Of a stretch of DNA of 25,508 nt, positions 1-8,179 are shown piece by piece. Position numbers and translations under genes: made by a program. The notes beneath the pieces were generated by a model. That model had not been told where the DNA came from, searched no databases, and worked only from the letters and a program-made list of their open reading frames with translations. Where the stretch lies: NCBI GenBank assembly GCA_035294465.1, contig DATGKW010000147.1:1-25508 (forward strand), given 5' to 3'. The stretch comes from Paraktedonobacter sp035294465. Its GTDB lineage: Bacteria > Chloroflexota > Ktedonobacteria > Ktedonobacterales > Ktedonobacteraceae. Positions within the stretch are counted from its first letter, which is position 1. The number at the start of each line of letters is the position of its first letter.

Positions 1-1
1 C

Positions 2-988
2 CTACTCGCCCATGATGCGATAGACATAATCCTGGCTCTGGCCGGGCATGCAACTGAGCCAGTTGCTTCCACAGGCGTAGGTTGCTCCCTGGACAGCGCC
101 GGGGCCAGCGTTGTAAGCGCCCAGGGCTTTAGCATAGTCGCCGTACCGGTGGTAGTAGCTGGCCATGAGCTGGGCAGCGCCTCGCAGGGCCTGGTAGGGG
201 TCCCAGGGATTGATACCGAGGCTGGAAGCGGTGTAAGGCTCGAATTGAGCAATGCCTTCCGCGTCTGTGACCGAGACCGCGTTCGGATTGAAGCCGCTCT
301 CCTGATTGATCTGACGTACAAAATAGACGGGGGGAATGCCGGCTGCTACAGCGTCCAGCTCAGCAACATGAACATAAGGGCTGTTGGGAATCTGCATATA
401 AGGCAGGCCGGCACCGTTGAGAGATGTTGGAGAAATATCCACGTCGCCCAGGTGAGCCTGAAACTGCCAGTCGGCCTGAGCGGAGCGAATCCAGCTTCCC
501 AAGCCGGAAAAGAAAGCGCCAGCCTGGTTATCGGCGAGCGGGGAGAGCGTTGCCAGCGTTCCGATGAAAAAGATCAGCATCGCAGTGAGCACTATCGTCT
601 GGCGAAAGCCGGGTTTCAAGCGCCTGCGTGATCCTGGCTTTCGCTTCTGCTCGGAGCGAATGATTACCAGACGGGTGGTCGTGCCGGTAGTGCGCTCCGC
701 AGCTTGCAGGGTGGAAGCCAGGGCCGGCAGTTTGGCCGTAGCGACTGGGCGCTTAACAAATGCAGTAAGCTTGTGGGTATCGGCTGTGGGCCGGGAGCCG
801 CTGAGCAATATGAGTGGCAGATGGCCTGTTGTCTGGAATGGAGCCGGTATAGGTTCTGTCGTGGTCTCTTGTGGAGGCTCCGGTAGGACCTCAGCGATTG
901 TAGGGATTGGATCGGTTGTAGCTGTGGGCGACGTTGCGACCGCCTCCTCGATTTCGTCAAATCTTGGGGGCCGGCGGAATTGCTGCAT
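2..988 (-). CDS. Membrane-anchored lytic transglycosylase (SLT domain)
   Basis: This 328-residue protein probably cleaves the MurNAc-GlcNAc bond of peptidoglycan at the outer face of the membrane. Residues 1-130 are rich in Pro, Thr and Ala and end in a strongly basic stretch (KRKPGSRRRLKPG). One membrane segment follows at about 131-150, so the N-terminus should be cytoplasmic. The C-terminal part (about 205-328) is an SLT/Slt70-like domain. It shows INQESGFNP with the expected catalytic Glu230, then GIAQF, and ALGAYNAGPGAV, the classic family blocks. The ATG is preceded by AGAGGTAGG, and the stop codon lies just inside the window, so the gene is complete. The long proline-rich cytoplasmic head is not part of the SLT family core; its role is unknown. 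The family is secure, but the exact class and substrate preference are not. Confidence 0.88.
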   Translation of the reverse strand: MQQFRRPPRFDEIEEAVATSPTATTDPIPTIAEVLPEPPQETTTEPIPAPFQTTGHLPLILLSGSRPTADTHKLTAFVKRPVATAKLPALASTLQAAERTTGTTTRLVIIRSEQKRKPGSRRRLKPGFRQTIVLTAMLIFFIGTLATLSPLADNQAGAFFSGLGSWIRSAQADWQFQAHLGDVDISPTSLNGAGLPYMQIPNSPYVHVAELDAVAAGIPPVYFVRQINQESGFNPNAVSVTDAEGIAQFEPYTASSLGINPWDPYQALRGAAQLMASYYHRYGDYAKALGAYNAGPGAVQGATYACGSNWLSCMPGQSQDYVYRIMGE

Positions 989-1326
989 AACCTACCTCTT
1001 TCCTTACCGATCTAGCGAAAAAGACGCCAGCGTTGCCAGCGCCTGGATCGGAAGAAGGACACTTCTGTACTCCTAACATTTACAGGGGTAGCCAGGAAAG
1101 ACGCCCTGATTCTAAAATAGAGCGTTGTTCTCCACTTCCACATCAATCATCATCCCTCTATCCCGGTCAAGCCTGTATCAAAGAATGTCATCTTTTATCA
1201 AGAAGACGCTGTAGAGTCTACCTAACTGAACCAGGATGCGTCAATTTTTTGGGGGACATCCGAAGAAAAATAGGATGAAACTCCCACATGCTGGATCGAC
1301 CTTAACTCCGTTCGCCTCCGGCTTAA
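989..1326. other. Intergenic region upstream of the transglycosylase gene
   Basis: This 338-bp gap lies between the GH57 stop codon and the transglycosylase start. No convincing gene is present: the plus-strand open frames here have no ribosome site and unnatural composition. It holds a candidate minus-strand promoter (listed separately) and would give the transglycosylase mRNA a leader of roughly 200 nt. No clear rho-independent terminator for the GH57 gene was found. Confidence 0.5.
1215..1244 (-). promoter_or_regulatory. Candidate sigma-70-type promoter for the transglycosylase
   Basis: On the minus strand TTGACG (1239-1244) is followed after 18 bp by TAGACT (1215-1220). The -35 matches the consensus at 5 of 6 positions and the -10 at 4 of 6. 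It points towards the transglycosylase start about 230 bp away. Assignment is by pattern only. Confidence 0.35.
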
Positions 1327-2730
1327 TTATCGCGCGTGGGCCATACCGTTCGCGTTTTGTTTTTCGAGCGTGCTTTTTGGTCGCGTGGCTTTGGCCGGAG
1401 GCTTACGAGGTGCCTGGCGGAGAATGTTGGTGGGAAGGTGGGGTTCGAGCGCGCCCAGCACGTTAAGATAGACCTGTTTCTCTTCGCGCAAGATGCCGGA
1501 CGCTCCGAGTTGCTGCCATTCTAGAGGAAACGAAGGTATCTGGACGTCTGGCCACTGGAGATGGTGAAGATTATCCGCCTGCGCGAGCCAGATGGCGAGA
1601 TCGAGCAGTTCGGGATTTTCGGTCAGCCTGGCCAGATTGTAGACATCGCGCATACACTGAAGAATTTCCTGCTGCCCTTCATAGGCGACGGAGGGCTCTG
1701 TTTCTGCCCAGGTTATAGGATAGACTGGTAGCGGCAGATGATAGGCGTGGTTCGTAGCAAAGCGATCGATCAATTCGCCGGGAGTATGCGCGGCAATGCC
1801 ATGTTGCTTCAACTGGGCAGGGAGAGCCTGCATAAACTCAAAAATGCCGCTGGCCTGGGAGTGACGTTCACCAAATGTTTCAAAGTCCCAGCCAAGCAGG
1901 ATGCAATCACCGTTGGCGCGAGCGACCCAGTCGGCATACCCGTCGGCGTAGAGCGGGTAGCCAGACTGGGCGCGACGCGAGAAGCGCAAAGCGACTTCTT
2001 CGCTAAGTTCGCGGTGGCGAGCCAGCAGGTAGGGACTGTTCTCAAGAAGCGTCTCGCCGGTATAGGGCGGTCCCAGGCAATCGCGCTCGGCATGTTTCGC
2101 GCTGCTGCGTCGGGCGCGGGTGGGCAGTTTAATCTCGACCGCGCAAGGCTGTTCAACGTAATACCGGTAGAGATAATTGCTGGAACGCCACTGCATAATG
2201 CGCGGCGTGCTATTGATGATGGCTCCACGAAAGCCGGCGGCGTCAAGGGCTGCATAGAGGCTGGTAGACATGCTCATCTCGGTAGCATCGGTCAGGGTGG
2301 GACGCTTGCCGAAGATGCTTTCCATTTCACCGACCATCCAGCGCATACGCATGGTAAAGTCCGGGAGATGAATCAGCGCATGCAGGCTATGATATGGCTC
2401 GGCTCCGACAAGCTCCACTCCTTCTTCCGCTACCAGTTCACGGAAAAGTTCGATCAGCGCAGGCTCCCAGCGTTCGGCCTGGTACACGAAGGAGAGCGAA
2501 AGGCCCAGGGCCAGCCGCAGGCCCTGCTTCTGAACCAGATCAAGAATCATGCGCGCAGCCGGGTAATAACACGAGCGCGCAGTCTGGCGGAAAGAGCGTT
2601 CGTTCAGACGTTCATCAAAGAGACAGCGTGTGATATCCTCGACGGAGGCACAACGCGGAATAGGTTGAGCCGGCAATTTCAAGCGGCGCGGCTGGTGTAC
2701 CAGCATATAGAGAGCCACATCAGCAACCAT
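1327..2730 (-). CDS. Glycoside hydrolase family 57 protein (alpha-amylase-like)
   Basis: This 467-residue protein resembles the GH57 alpha-amylases / 4-alpha-glucanotransferases that act on alpha-1,4-glucans. The visible family blocks, in order, are HQPRRLK near residue 12 (region 1), GAEPYHSL at 109-116 with the candidate nucleophile Glu111 (region 3), and GWDFETFGE at 280-288 with the candidate acid/base Asp282 (region 4). The C-terminal 30 residues are Lys/Arg/Pro-rich and probably disordered. No signal peptide is visible, so it should be cytoplasmic. GAGG lies 8 nt before the ATG. The next gene upstream on the same strand encodes a GT-B glycosyltransferase 314 bp away. GH57/GT pairs of this kind are known from thermophilic archaea and bacteria in glycogen or maltodextrin metabolism, which suggests the same use here. 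The exact bond specificity cannot be read from the sequence. Confidence 0.82.
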   Translation of the reverse strand: MVADVALYMLVHQPRRLKLPAQPIPRCASVEDITRCLFDERLNERSFRQTARSCYYPAARMILDLVQKQGLRLALGLSLSFVYQAERWEPALIELFRELVAEEGVELVGAEPYHSLHALIHLPDFTMRMRWMVGEMESIFGKRPTLTDATEMSMSTSLYAALDAAGFRGAIINSTPRIMQWRSSNYLYRYYVEQPCAVEIKLPTRARRSSAKHAERDCLGPPYTGETLLENSPYLLARHRELSEEVALRFSRRAQSGYPLYADGYADWVARANGDCILLGWDFETFGERHSQASGIFEFMQALPAQLKQHGIAAHTPGELIDRFATNHAYHLPLPVYPITWAETEPSVAYEGQQEILQCMRDVYNLARLTENPELLDLAIWLAQADNLHHLQWPDVQIPSFPLEWQQLGASGILREEKQVYLNVLGALEPHLPTNILRQAPRKPPAKATRPKSTLEKQNANGMAHAR

Positions 2731-2772
2731 AAAAATATCCTCAATCGACCTTTTGTTGCAATATGCACGGAA

Positions 2773-2960
2773 AATGGCATAGAGGGCCGCTTCAGCGTGT
2801 CCTGCCTCGCTTCAGCCTGGGCTTTCCGCTATATGCTCAGCCTGGCGTCACGATGGGGCGCCCGCCGCCGAACAAGTACGGTTCTTGCGGGATTAGTACA
2901 GGGCAGATGCTCCCCGATAAATCGGGAGAAGGCACGATAAATCAGCCCTCTATGGCGGTT
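2773..2960. repeat. Dispersed structured repeat, copy 1 (terminal inverted repeats)
   Basis: This non-coding block of about 188 bp is a diverged copy of the one at 8180-8364. Both share the left end AGAGGGCCGCTTCAGCGT, the right part CAGGGCA, and the core CTCCCCGATAAATCGGGAGA, whose CCCGAT/ATCGGG arms form a hairpin (2913-2926 here). The ends are inverted: left GGCATAGAGGGC against right-end complement GCCATAGAGGGC. It lies between the GT stop codon and the GH57 start on a region transcribed to the left. It could be a MITE-like element or a structured RNA; it has no coding capacity. Confidence 0.75.
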
Positions 2961-3044
2961 CTCAGGCGTTTCGCGCATGTTTCTGATTTCACAAAGAATT
3001 TAACCGGAAGCAATAAGATAAGCGGCGTTGCTATACTTACCAGT

Positions 3045-4367
3045 TCACGGGTTAGCAAAGCAAATATCCTGCTTCCTTGCCAGAAATTCCAGTTTACTCA
3101 ACAAATTTTCAATCACCTGGTCCCAGAGAAACTGCTGAGCGGTCAGGCAACCGGAGCGGCGAATGCGCTCCTGTTCCTCTGGATGGCGGCGCAAGTAGAG
3201 CAGATAGCCAACGATCTCGTCGGGATCGTCGGTCTCTGTAACGATGGCGTTTTCCATAGAAATCGCGTAATCTTCGCCGGTGCTGCCTGTGACCGCGATG
3301 CCCTGGGCCGCCATGACTTCGAGGGCAACCAGGCCAAAGGGTTCGTGGCCGCTATTAGCCAGCGTGGCATCGGCAGAGCGATAAATAGTGCGCACGAATT
3401 CCTCTGGCAGGAAGAAACGCAGATTGTAGATATCGGCGGAGCCGGCGTTTGCCACGAGGTCCAGACATTGATTCAGATCCGGGCGCCTGGGAGCGGTCAC
3501 ATCGTGGATGGTCAGGCCGATGTGATAGGCATGGCGCAACACATCCGTTCCATGCGGCTCGATCCCGCCGCGTACAAAGAGCGTGATCGGGTGGCCGCTA
3601 TGTTTGAGCCGGGCCGCTGCTTCAATCGCCATCATCCAGCGTTTGTCGGGATCGAAGCGTCCGATTTTGAAGAGGAACATGCGGCGTGGGTCGCCCTGGC
3701 GGGCTACCTCGCGCAAACGTTTCACGTTATCCTCGTCAACGTCGTTCAAGTAGCGGGTAGGAATGCCATTGGGAATGACCAGTGGATTGACACCGTATGC
3801 CCACATCTTATGCTTCATGTATTTGCTGACGGTGCAAAGTGTGGTTACGAAGTTCAGACGTCCCCAGTTAATGCGATGGAGAGACATCAGGCTGTTGAGG
3901 TTCCAGAGCATCAAAACCTTCTGACGAATGCCGAACCAGTGGAGCAGATCGGAAATGCGGATCATCACTTCGGCGGTATGCCAATCCTCGCCCATGATCA
4001 CGACAGTTTTGTTTTCGGCGACCGCCGGCCTGGCAATCTCATTGTAGATATGGTAAGGGACGCTTTCGTTGAAATCGTAGAGTTTTTGTTCCTCGCCATC
4101 GTAGACGCCATTGGGATAATATCTACTCACCCACTGCGACCAGCGTTTGAGAATCAGGCGGCCATCGACCCGCGTTTCAACCGAGGGCTGGTAGGGATCA
4201 CCGATAAAAATCAGGTGGGTGGTATAGCCTTGCGTGGCCAGCGCCTCGCTTAATTCAGTCACGCGTGTTCCCAGGCCGCCGGCGGTAGAATAGACATCCG
4301 GGCCCTCGAAGCAGAGCATGACAAAGATAGTGTTTGCCGGCGAAATAGCTCCGTCGTGTTCAATCAT
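3045..4367 (-). CDS. GT-B fold glycosyltransferase (GT4/GT5-like, glycogen-synthase-like)
   Basis: This 440-residue protein is a retaining, nucleotide-sugar-dependent glycosyltransferase. Near the N-terminus it has YSTAGGLGTRV (residues 26-36), the sugar-nucleotide/acceptor loop typical of glycogen and starch synthases (KTGGLG type). The C-terminal half has GRFDPDKRW (236-244) and HEPFGLVALEVMA, which holds the E-x7-E pair at Glu342 and Glu350. The start was placed at the ATG at 4367 because GAGGAT lies 11 nt before it. The frame extends to a TTG at 4406 but that has no ribosome site, and conservation should begin with TIFVMLCFEGP. No membrane segment is visible. With the GH57 gene downstream it probably builds or remodels an alpha-glucan. 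Donor (ADP- or UDP-glucose) and product remain unknown. Confidence 0.82.
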   Translation of the reverse strand: MIEHDGAISPANTIFVMLCFEGPDVYSTAGGLGTRVTELSEALATQGYTTHLIFIGDPYQPSVETRVDGRLILKRWSQWVSRYYPNGVYDGEEQKLYDFNESVPYHIYNEIARPAVAENKTVVIMGEDWHTAEVMIRISDLLHWFGIRQKVLMLWNLNSLMSLHRINWGRLNFVTTLCTVSKYMKHKMWAYGVNPLVIPNGIPTRYLNDVDEDNVKRLREVARQGDPRRMFLFKIGRFDPDKRWMMAIEAAARLKHSGHPITLFVRGGIEPHGTDVLRHAYHIGLTIHDVTAPRRPDLNQCLDLVANAGSADIYNLRFFLPEEFVRTIYRSADATLANSGHEPFGLVALEVMAAQGIAVTGSTGEDYAISMENAIVTETDDPDEIVGYLLYLRRHPEEQERIRRSGCLTAQQFLWDQVIENLLSKLEFLARKQDICFANP

Positions 4368-4437
4368 ACAAGTACATATCCTCGTGATGTGATGGGGCAG
4401 ACACAACGTCCTGGCGGGATTGTCCGTCCTCTTTTTC

Positions 4438-4448
4438 TAGTATAGCAT
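4438..4448 (-). promoter_or_regulatory. Extended -10 promoter for the glycosyltransferase gene
   Basis: The minus strand reads ATGCTATACTA, giving the extended -10 box TGCTATACT about 70 bp before the GT start codon. No good -35 hexamer is present at the usual distance, as expected for an extended -10 promoter. The same 11-mer occurs upstream of selB. Confidence 0.5.
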
Positions 4449-4510
4449 CGCTGTCAGAAGGAACGTGTTTATCTATTTTGATTGTATCACACAAGAGACG
4501 CAGTGATGCT

Positions 4511-6316
4511 TTAGAAGAGCGGACGCTGAGGGGGTCTTTCCTGCTGTTGCCCCCGCGTCTCTTCGTGGCAGAGCGTTATGATAGACTCTTGCAGCGCCAG
4601 CAGTTCGGCGTAACGCCCGCACCGCGCGAGAAGCTGTTTAGCAGTTCCTCGCTCTTTGATCACGCCCTCTTCTAAAACGATGATTTCATCCATGCGTTCC
4701 AACCCTATTAGCCGATGGGTAATCAGCAGGGTCGTGCGACCCGCCATCAGCGTTTGGAGAGTGGTCAGCACTGCCTGTTCCGTGCGCGGGTCAAGATTGG
4801 CAGTAACTTCATCGAGCAAGAGAATGGGCGCGTCCTTGAGCAATGCGCGAGCGATGGCCAGTCGCTGGCGTTCGCCACCAGAGAGGCGCAGCCCCTGCTC
4901 ACCAATCTGGGTATCCAGACCTTGTGGTAGCTGGCGCACAAACTCTCCAAGTTGCGCCAGTTCCAGCGCGTTCATCAACTCATCGTCGCTCGCCTCCGGA
5001 CAGGCCAGCAGCAGATTGTCGCGCAGGGTTGCGTTGAAGAGATAGGTATCCTGAGTGACCACACCCATCAGCGCGCGCAGGTCTTCCAGGGCATATTCGC
5101 GAATATCTCGCCCGTTCAGGGAGATGCGCCCCTCAGTGGGGTCCCAGCAGCGCAAAGCCAGTCGCAACAGCGTGCTTTTGCCAGAGCCGCTGCTTCCCAC
5201 GAGCGCGACGCGGCGGCCAGGCCGCAGATGCAGCTTGATCTTGTTGAGTACCAGTGGCCCCTCTCTGTTGTACGCAAAGCTGACCTGCTCAAAGACCAGC
5301 TCGTAAGCGGTCCTGGAAGAAATCGACGGCAGAGCAGCAGGCTCGACTGGATCTACAACTGGCGGCTGGGCATCTGCCAGGGCGAAAAGTCGCCGCCCGG
5401 CTGCCAGCGAGTGCCCAAGAAACTGAGCGGCCTGTCCCAGAGGCTGAATCACCTCAAAGCTCGCCAGGGTGAGCAGAGCCAGGCTGCCAAGATAGATGCC
5501 CCCGACCTGCCGACTTGTTATCAGTGGGATCGCCAGCAGTAGCACACACCACATGGCCGCGTTTCTGCATAGGTCGATCAGCGCTTCCTGCAAGGCAATG
5601 ACAGAGGCCATTCTTCGTTGCAGCCTGCCCAGGCATTGGTCGTAAACGCCTACTTTCTGGAGAAACGCTTCTGCCCGGCCATACGCCAGAAGCTCTTGCA
5701 TACCCTGAATGCTATCTACCAGCAAAGCCTTCTCTTCCGCACGTGTGGCAAGCTGCTGCCGGCCTACGCCCAGTGCGAGCCGCCAGGAGAGCAGAGGCAC
5801 ACCAATGCTCGCGCAGGCTAGAAAAGCGAGCGCGATCCAGGCCAGCAATGGGCTAAAAAATGCCAGGGCCGCGTATGTAAGCAGAATGATGCTGGCGGCA
5901 ACTACAAGGGGCGCAAGGGTACGCAAGTAGACGTTCTGCAGCTCGTCAATGTCGGCCAGCAGCCGAGATAGCAGGTCGCCGCTGCGATAGTTAAGTAGAA
6001 GCGAGGGTGCGAGCGGTTCCAGGCATGCGTAAACACGCACGCGCAACTTTGTGAGCAGGCGTAGGGTTAGATCGTGCGAAAGATAGCGCTCAGCGTAGCG
6101 AGCCAGCGGCCGTGCTATGCCCATCAATTGCACAAAGTACATAGGCACAGCCAGCAAAATCAATAACCGGGCCACAGAGGAAGCAATAACAAGATAAGCA
6201 GCCATTGCCAGCAAGACAAGGTTGCTCGCGACGGTGGCGCATCCCAGAAAACTGGCCAGGATCAGCCGCCAGTCTAACCTCACCTGGTCTTTGAGCAGGC
6301 GTAACAGAGTCTTCAC
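4511..6316 (-). CDS. cydC: Thiol reductant ABC exporter subunit CydC
   Basis: This 601-residue protein is one half of the heterodimeric CydDC ABC exporter. In characterised bacteria CydDC moves cysteine/glutathione or related thiols outward and is needed for cytochrome bd assembly. The N-terminal half has the six-helix ABC transporter fold and includes RYAERYLSHDLTLRLL (about 73-88), a CydC hallmark. The ATPase domain shows Walker A GSSGSGKST (374-382), signature LSGGE (478-482), Walker B ILLLDE and the H-loop His534. The start is GTG at 6316. It overlaps the cydD stop by 4 nt (GTGA), implying translational coupling. The last 20 residues are a Gln/Arg/Pro tail. No cydAB genes lie in the window. 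Confidence 0.88.
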   Translation of the reverse strand: MKTLLRLLKDQVRLDWRLILASFLGCATVASNLVLLAMAAYLVIASSVARLLILLAVPMYFVQLMGIARPLARYAERYLSHDLTLRLLTKLRVRVYACLEPLAPSLLLNYRSGDLLSRLLADIDELQNVYLRTLAPLVVAASIILLTYAALAFFSPLLAWIALAFLACASIGVPLLSWRLALGVGRQQLATRAEEKALLVDSIQGMQELLAYGRAEAFLQKVGVYDQCLGRLQRRMASVIALQEALIDLCRNAAMWCVLLLAIPLITSRQVGGIYLGSLALLTLASFEVIQPLGQAAQFLGHSLAAGRRLFALADAQPPVVDPVEPAALPSISSRTAYELVFEQVSFAYNREGPLVLNKIKLHLRPGRRVALVGSSGSGKSTLLRLALRCWDPTEGRISLNGRDIREYALEDLRALMGVVTQDTYLFNATLRDNLLLACPEASDDELMNALELAQLGEFVRQLPQGLDTQIGEQGLRLSGGERQRLAIARALLKDAPILLLDEVTANLDPRTEQAVLTTLQTLMAGRTTLLITHRLIGLERMDEIIVLEEGVIKERGTAKQLLARCGRYAELLALQESIITLCHEETRGQQQERPPQRPLF

Positions 6317-8076
6317 GCGGGTACTCGCTTTCCTGGTCGGCGCGGCGTCGCCGGAACTGCACCCTGCTCGCTCCGTAGCCAGTGATCTAGCGTTCCTGCA
6401 ACTCTTCCGCGCCCCTTTTCTAGAACGACAACCTGGCCGGCCGCAGCAATTGTATTTAGACGATGCGCGATCACCAGCACCGTACGATCCTGCATCAGGC
6501 GCTCAAGAGCATGGCGTAGCGCATACTCACTTTCGGGGTCAAGGCTGGAACTTGGCTCATCAAGGATCAACAGCGGGGCATCTTTGAGAAAAGCACGCGC
6601 GATGGCAATGCGCTGAACCTGTCCAGCGCTCAAACGCATACCCTGCTCGCCTACTAGCGTTTCAAAGCCCTGCGGCAACTGCCGAATAAACTCCAGCGCC
6701 CCTGCCTGTTCGGCGGCCTGAAGGATCTCCTTTTCGTTAGCGGAGGGGCGAGCCAGGCGGATGTTTTCGCGCACGGTCTCGTAGAAAAGATACGGGCGCT
6801 GAGGAACCAGCGCGACATACTCGCGCCATAGCTCAACAGGTAGCTCATTGATAGGGATACCATTGGCGGTAATCGTGCCCTGGTCGCACTCGATGAAACG
6901 CAGCAGCAAACGAGTCAATGTGCTTTTTCCGGCTCCGCTGCGCCCAACCAGGGCCGTACAGGAGCACGCCGGCAGAGTCAAATTGATGCCGGATAGGGCT
7001 GGCCGTTCGCTGCCAGGATAAGTATAGCTCACATTATGGAGAACGATCTCCAGCGAGCCGGTAGGACCCGCAGTCGTGGATAAGGTGGTATGCGGTAGAG
7101 GCAGAGGTGCCTCTAGAATCTCGCCGATGCGCAGCGCGGAAGCCTTACCTTCCATAGCGGCATGGCGAGATGCTCCAAGCTCGCGCAGCGGGCGATAGAA
7201 CTCAGGAGCCAGGAGAAGTACGAAAAGTGCTACCTGTAAGCTAATACTATGGCGTAGCAGACGTATACCCAGGATTATCGCTATCAGGCCAATTGCCATC
7301 ATTACAAGGAATTCCAGCCCCGCGCCCGATAGAAAAGCCCGGCGCAACACCTGCATTGTCTTCTCGCGGTACTCCTCGCTGATATGGGCCACTCGCGCTT
7401 GTTCTGCACGGGCGCGTCCGAACAGCTTGAGGGTGGTTAATCCCTGCACCATGTCAAGAAGATGCGCGCTGAGATGCGCGAGCGCCGTCCACTGGCTGCG
7501 GGCTGCTCGCTCCGTCTTGCTACCGAGCAGCGCTATTAGAAAAGGGATAAGTGGAGCCGTCAGCAAAAGCAACAAGGCGCTTAGCCAATCCAGCGGGAAA
7601 ATTGCCAGCAGGATGAGTAGAGGAACCAGTACGCTGAGAGCTATCTGAGGCAGGTAGCGACTGACATAAGCGTCCAGGCGTTCGATTCCCTCGCTCAACG
7701 TTGCTCCTAGCTCCCCGGCGCGCTCATTCTGCACATAGGCCGGTCCGAGCCGGAGCAGGTGAGCGAACAGGCGCCGGCGTAGGTCAGCTTTCATTGTGAT
7801 AGCGGCCTGTTGCGCGCTCACTTCTCGCCCCCACACCAGAACAGCGTGGCAGATAAGTCCGGCCAGCAAGAGGCCCAACAGGTCCTCCAACTGGGCCAGG
7901 GTCGCCTGCTGGAGAAATACCCGCGAGATAATCGTGCTAAGCACAAACATTTCTACGATAGTTACAAGAGAGCTGGGCACGCCCCAGAGCATAGCCAGAG
8001 CCAGCGCTCTGCGCGAGCGCGGCAGGACAGAAGAGAGCCTTGCGCGTTCTGGTGGCGTGCTGGATATGAATGCCAT
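6313..8076 (-). CDS. cydD: Thiol reductant ABC exporter subunit CydD
   Basis: This 587-residue protein is the partner of CydC. Residues 25-300 form the transmembrane domain, with the CydD-type segment RLDAYVSRYLPQ (about 133-144) and a coupling region around FGRARAEQ. The ATPase part shows Walker A GRSGAGKST (378-386), signature LSAGQ (482-486), Walker B LLILDE (502-507) and H-loop His538, all intact. The signature reads LSAGQ rather than LSGGQ, a frequent CydD variant. The ATG is preceded by GAGAGGGG at about 7 nt. It is the first gene of the cydDC pair. The nearest upstream gene on this strand is the PASTA kinase, separated by 304 bp that contain a repeat element. Assignment as CydD rather than a generic multidrug ABC half-transporter rests on gene order and these segments. 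Confidence 0.87.
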   Translation of the reverse strand: MAFISSTPPERARLSSVLPRSRRALALAMLWGVPSSLVTIVEMFVLSTIISRVFLQQATLAQLEDLLGLLLAGLICHAVLVWGREVSAQQAAITMKADLRRRLFAHLLRLGPAYVQNERAGELGATLSEGIERLDAYVSRYLPQIALSVLVPLLILLAIFPLDWLSALLLLLTAPLIPFLIALLGSKTERAARSQWTALAHLSAHLLDMVQGLTTLKLFGRARAEQARVAHISEEYREKTMQVLRRAFLSGAGLEFLVMMAIGLIAIILGIRLLRHSISLQVALFVLLLAPEFYRPLRELGASRHAAMEGKASALRIGEILEAPLPLPHTTLSTTAGPTGSLEIVLHNVSYTYPGSERPALSGINLTLPACSCTALVGRSGAGKSTLTRLLLRFIECDQGTITANGIPINELPVELWREYVALVPQRPYLFYETVRENIRLARPSANEKEILQAAEQAGALEFIRQLPQGFETLVGEQGMRLSAGQVQRIAIARAFLKDAPLLILDEPSSSLDPESEYALRHALERLMQDRTVLVIAHRLNTIAAAGQVVVLEKGRGRVAGTLDHWLRSEQGAVPATPRRPGKRVPA

Positions 8077-8129
8077 CAGTAACCCCTCTCGTTTCTGTTT
8101 GTTAGTGGGTGAGTCTTGACTCTTTATTC

Positions 8130-8158
8130 AGTATAAAGAGGGGATACATATAAATAAA
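8130..8158 (-). promoter_or_regulatory. Weak candidate promoter for cydDC
   Basis: On the minus strand TATACT (8130-8135) stands 17 bp downstream of a poor -35 (TTTATT). The stretch 8130-8160 is AT-rich against a GC-rich background and lies between the repeat element and the cydD start, so transcription probably begins here. Confidence 0.3.
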
Positions 8159-8179
8159 TCGGGAAGCTGCCTCATTTCT

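Noticed and set aside
1738..2940. Plus-strand open frame (400 codons) antisense to the GH57 gene
   Set aside because: Same reason; the GH57 motifs are on the minus strand and this frame has no recognisable domain.
2763..4253. Long plus-strand open frame (496 codons) antisense to the GT gene
   Set aside because: It mirrors a conserved glycosyltransferase with intact motifs, shows no domain of its own, and begins inside the repeat element. GC-rich antisense frames stay open by chance.
4368..4406. Upstream TTG start for the glycosyltransferase
   Set aside because: No Shine-Dalgarno; the ATG at 4367 has GAGGAT upstream and fits the family's start.
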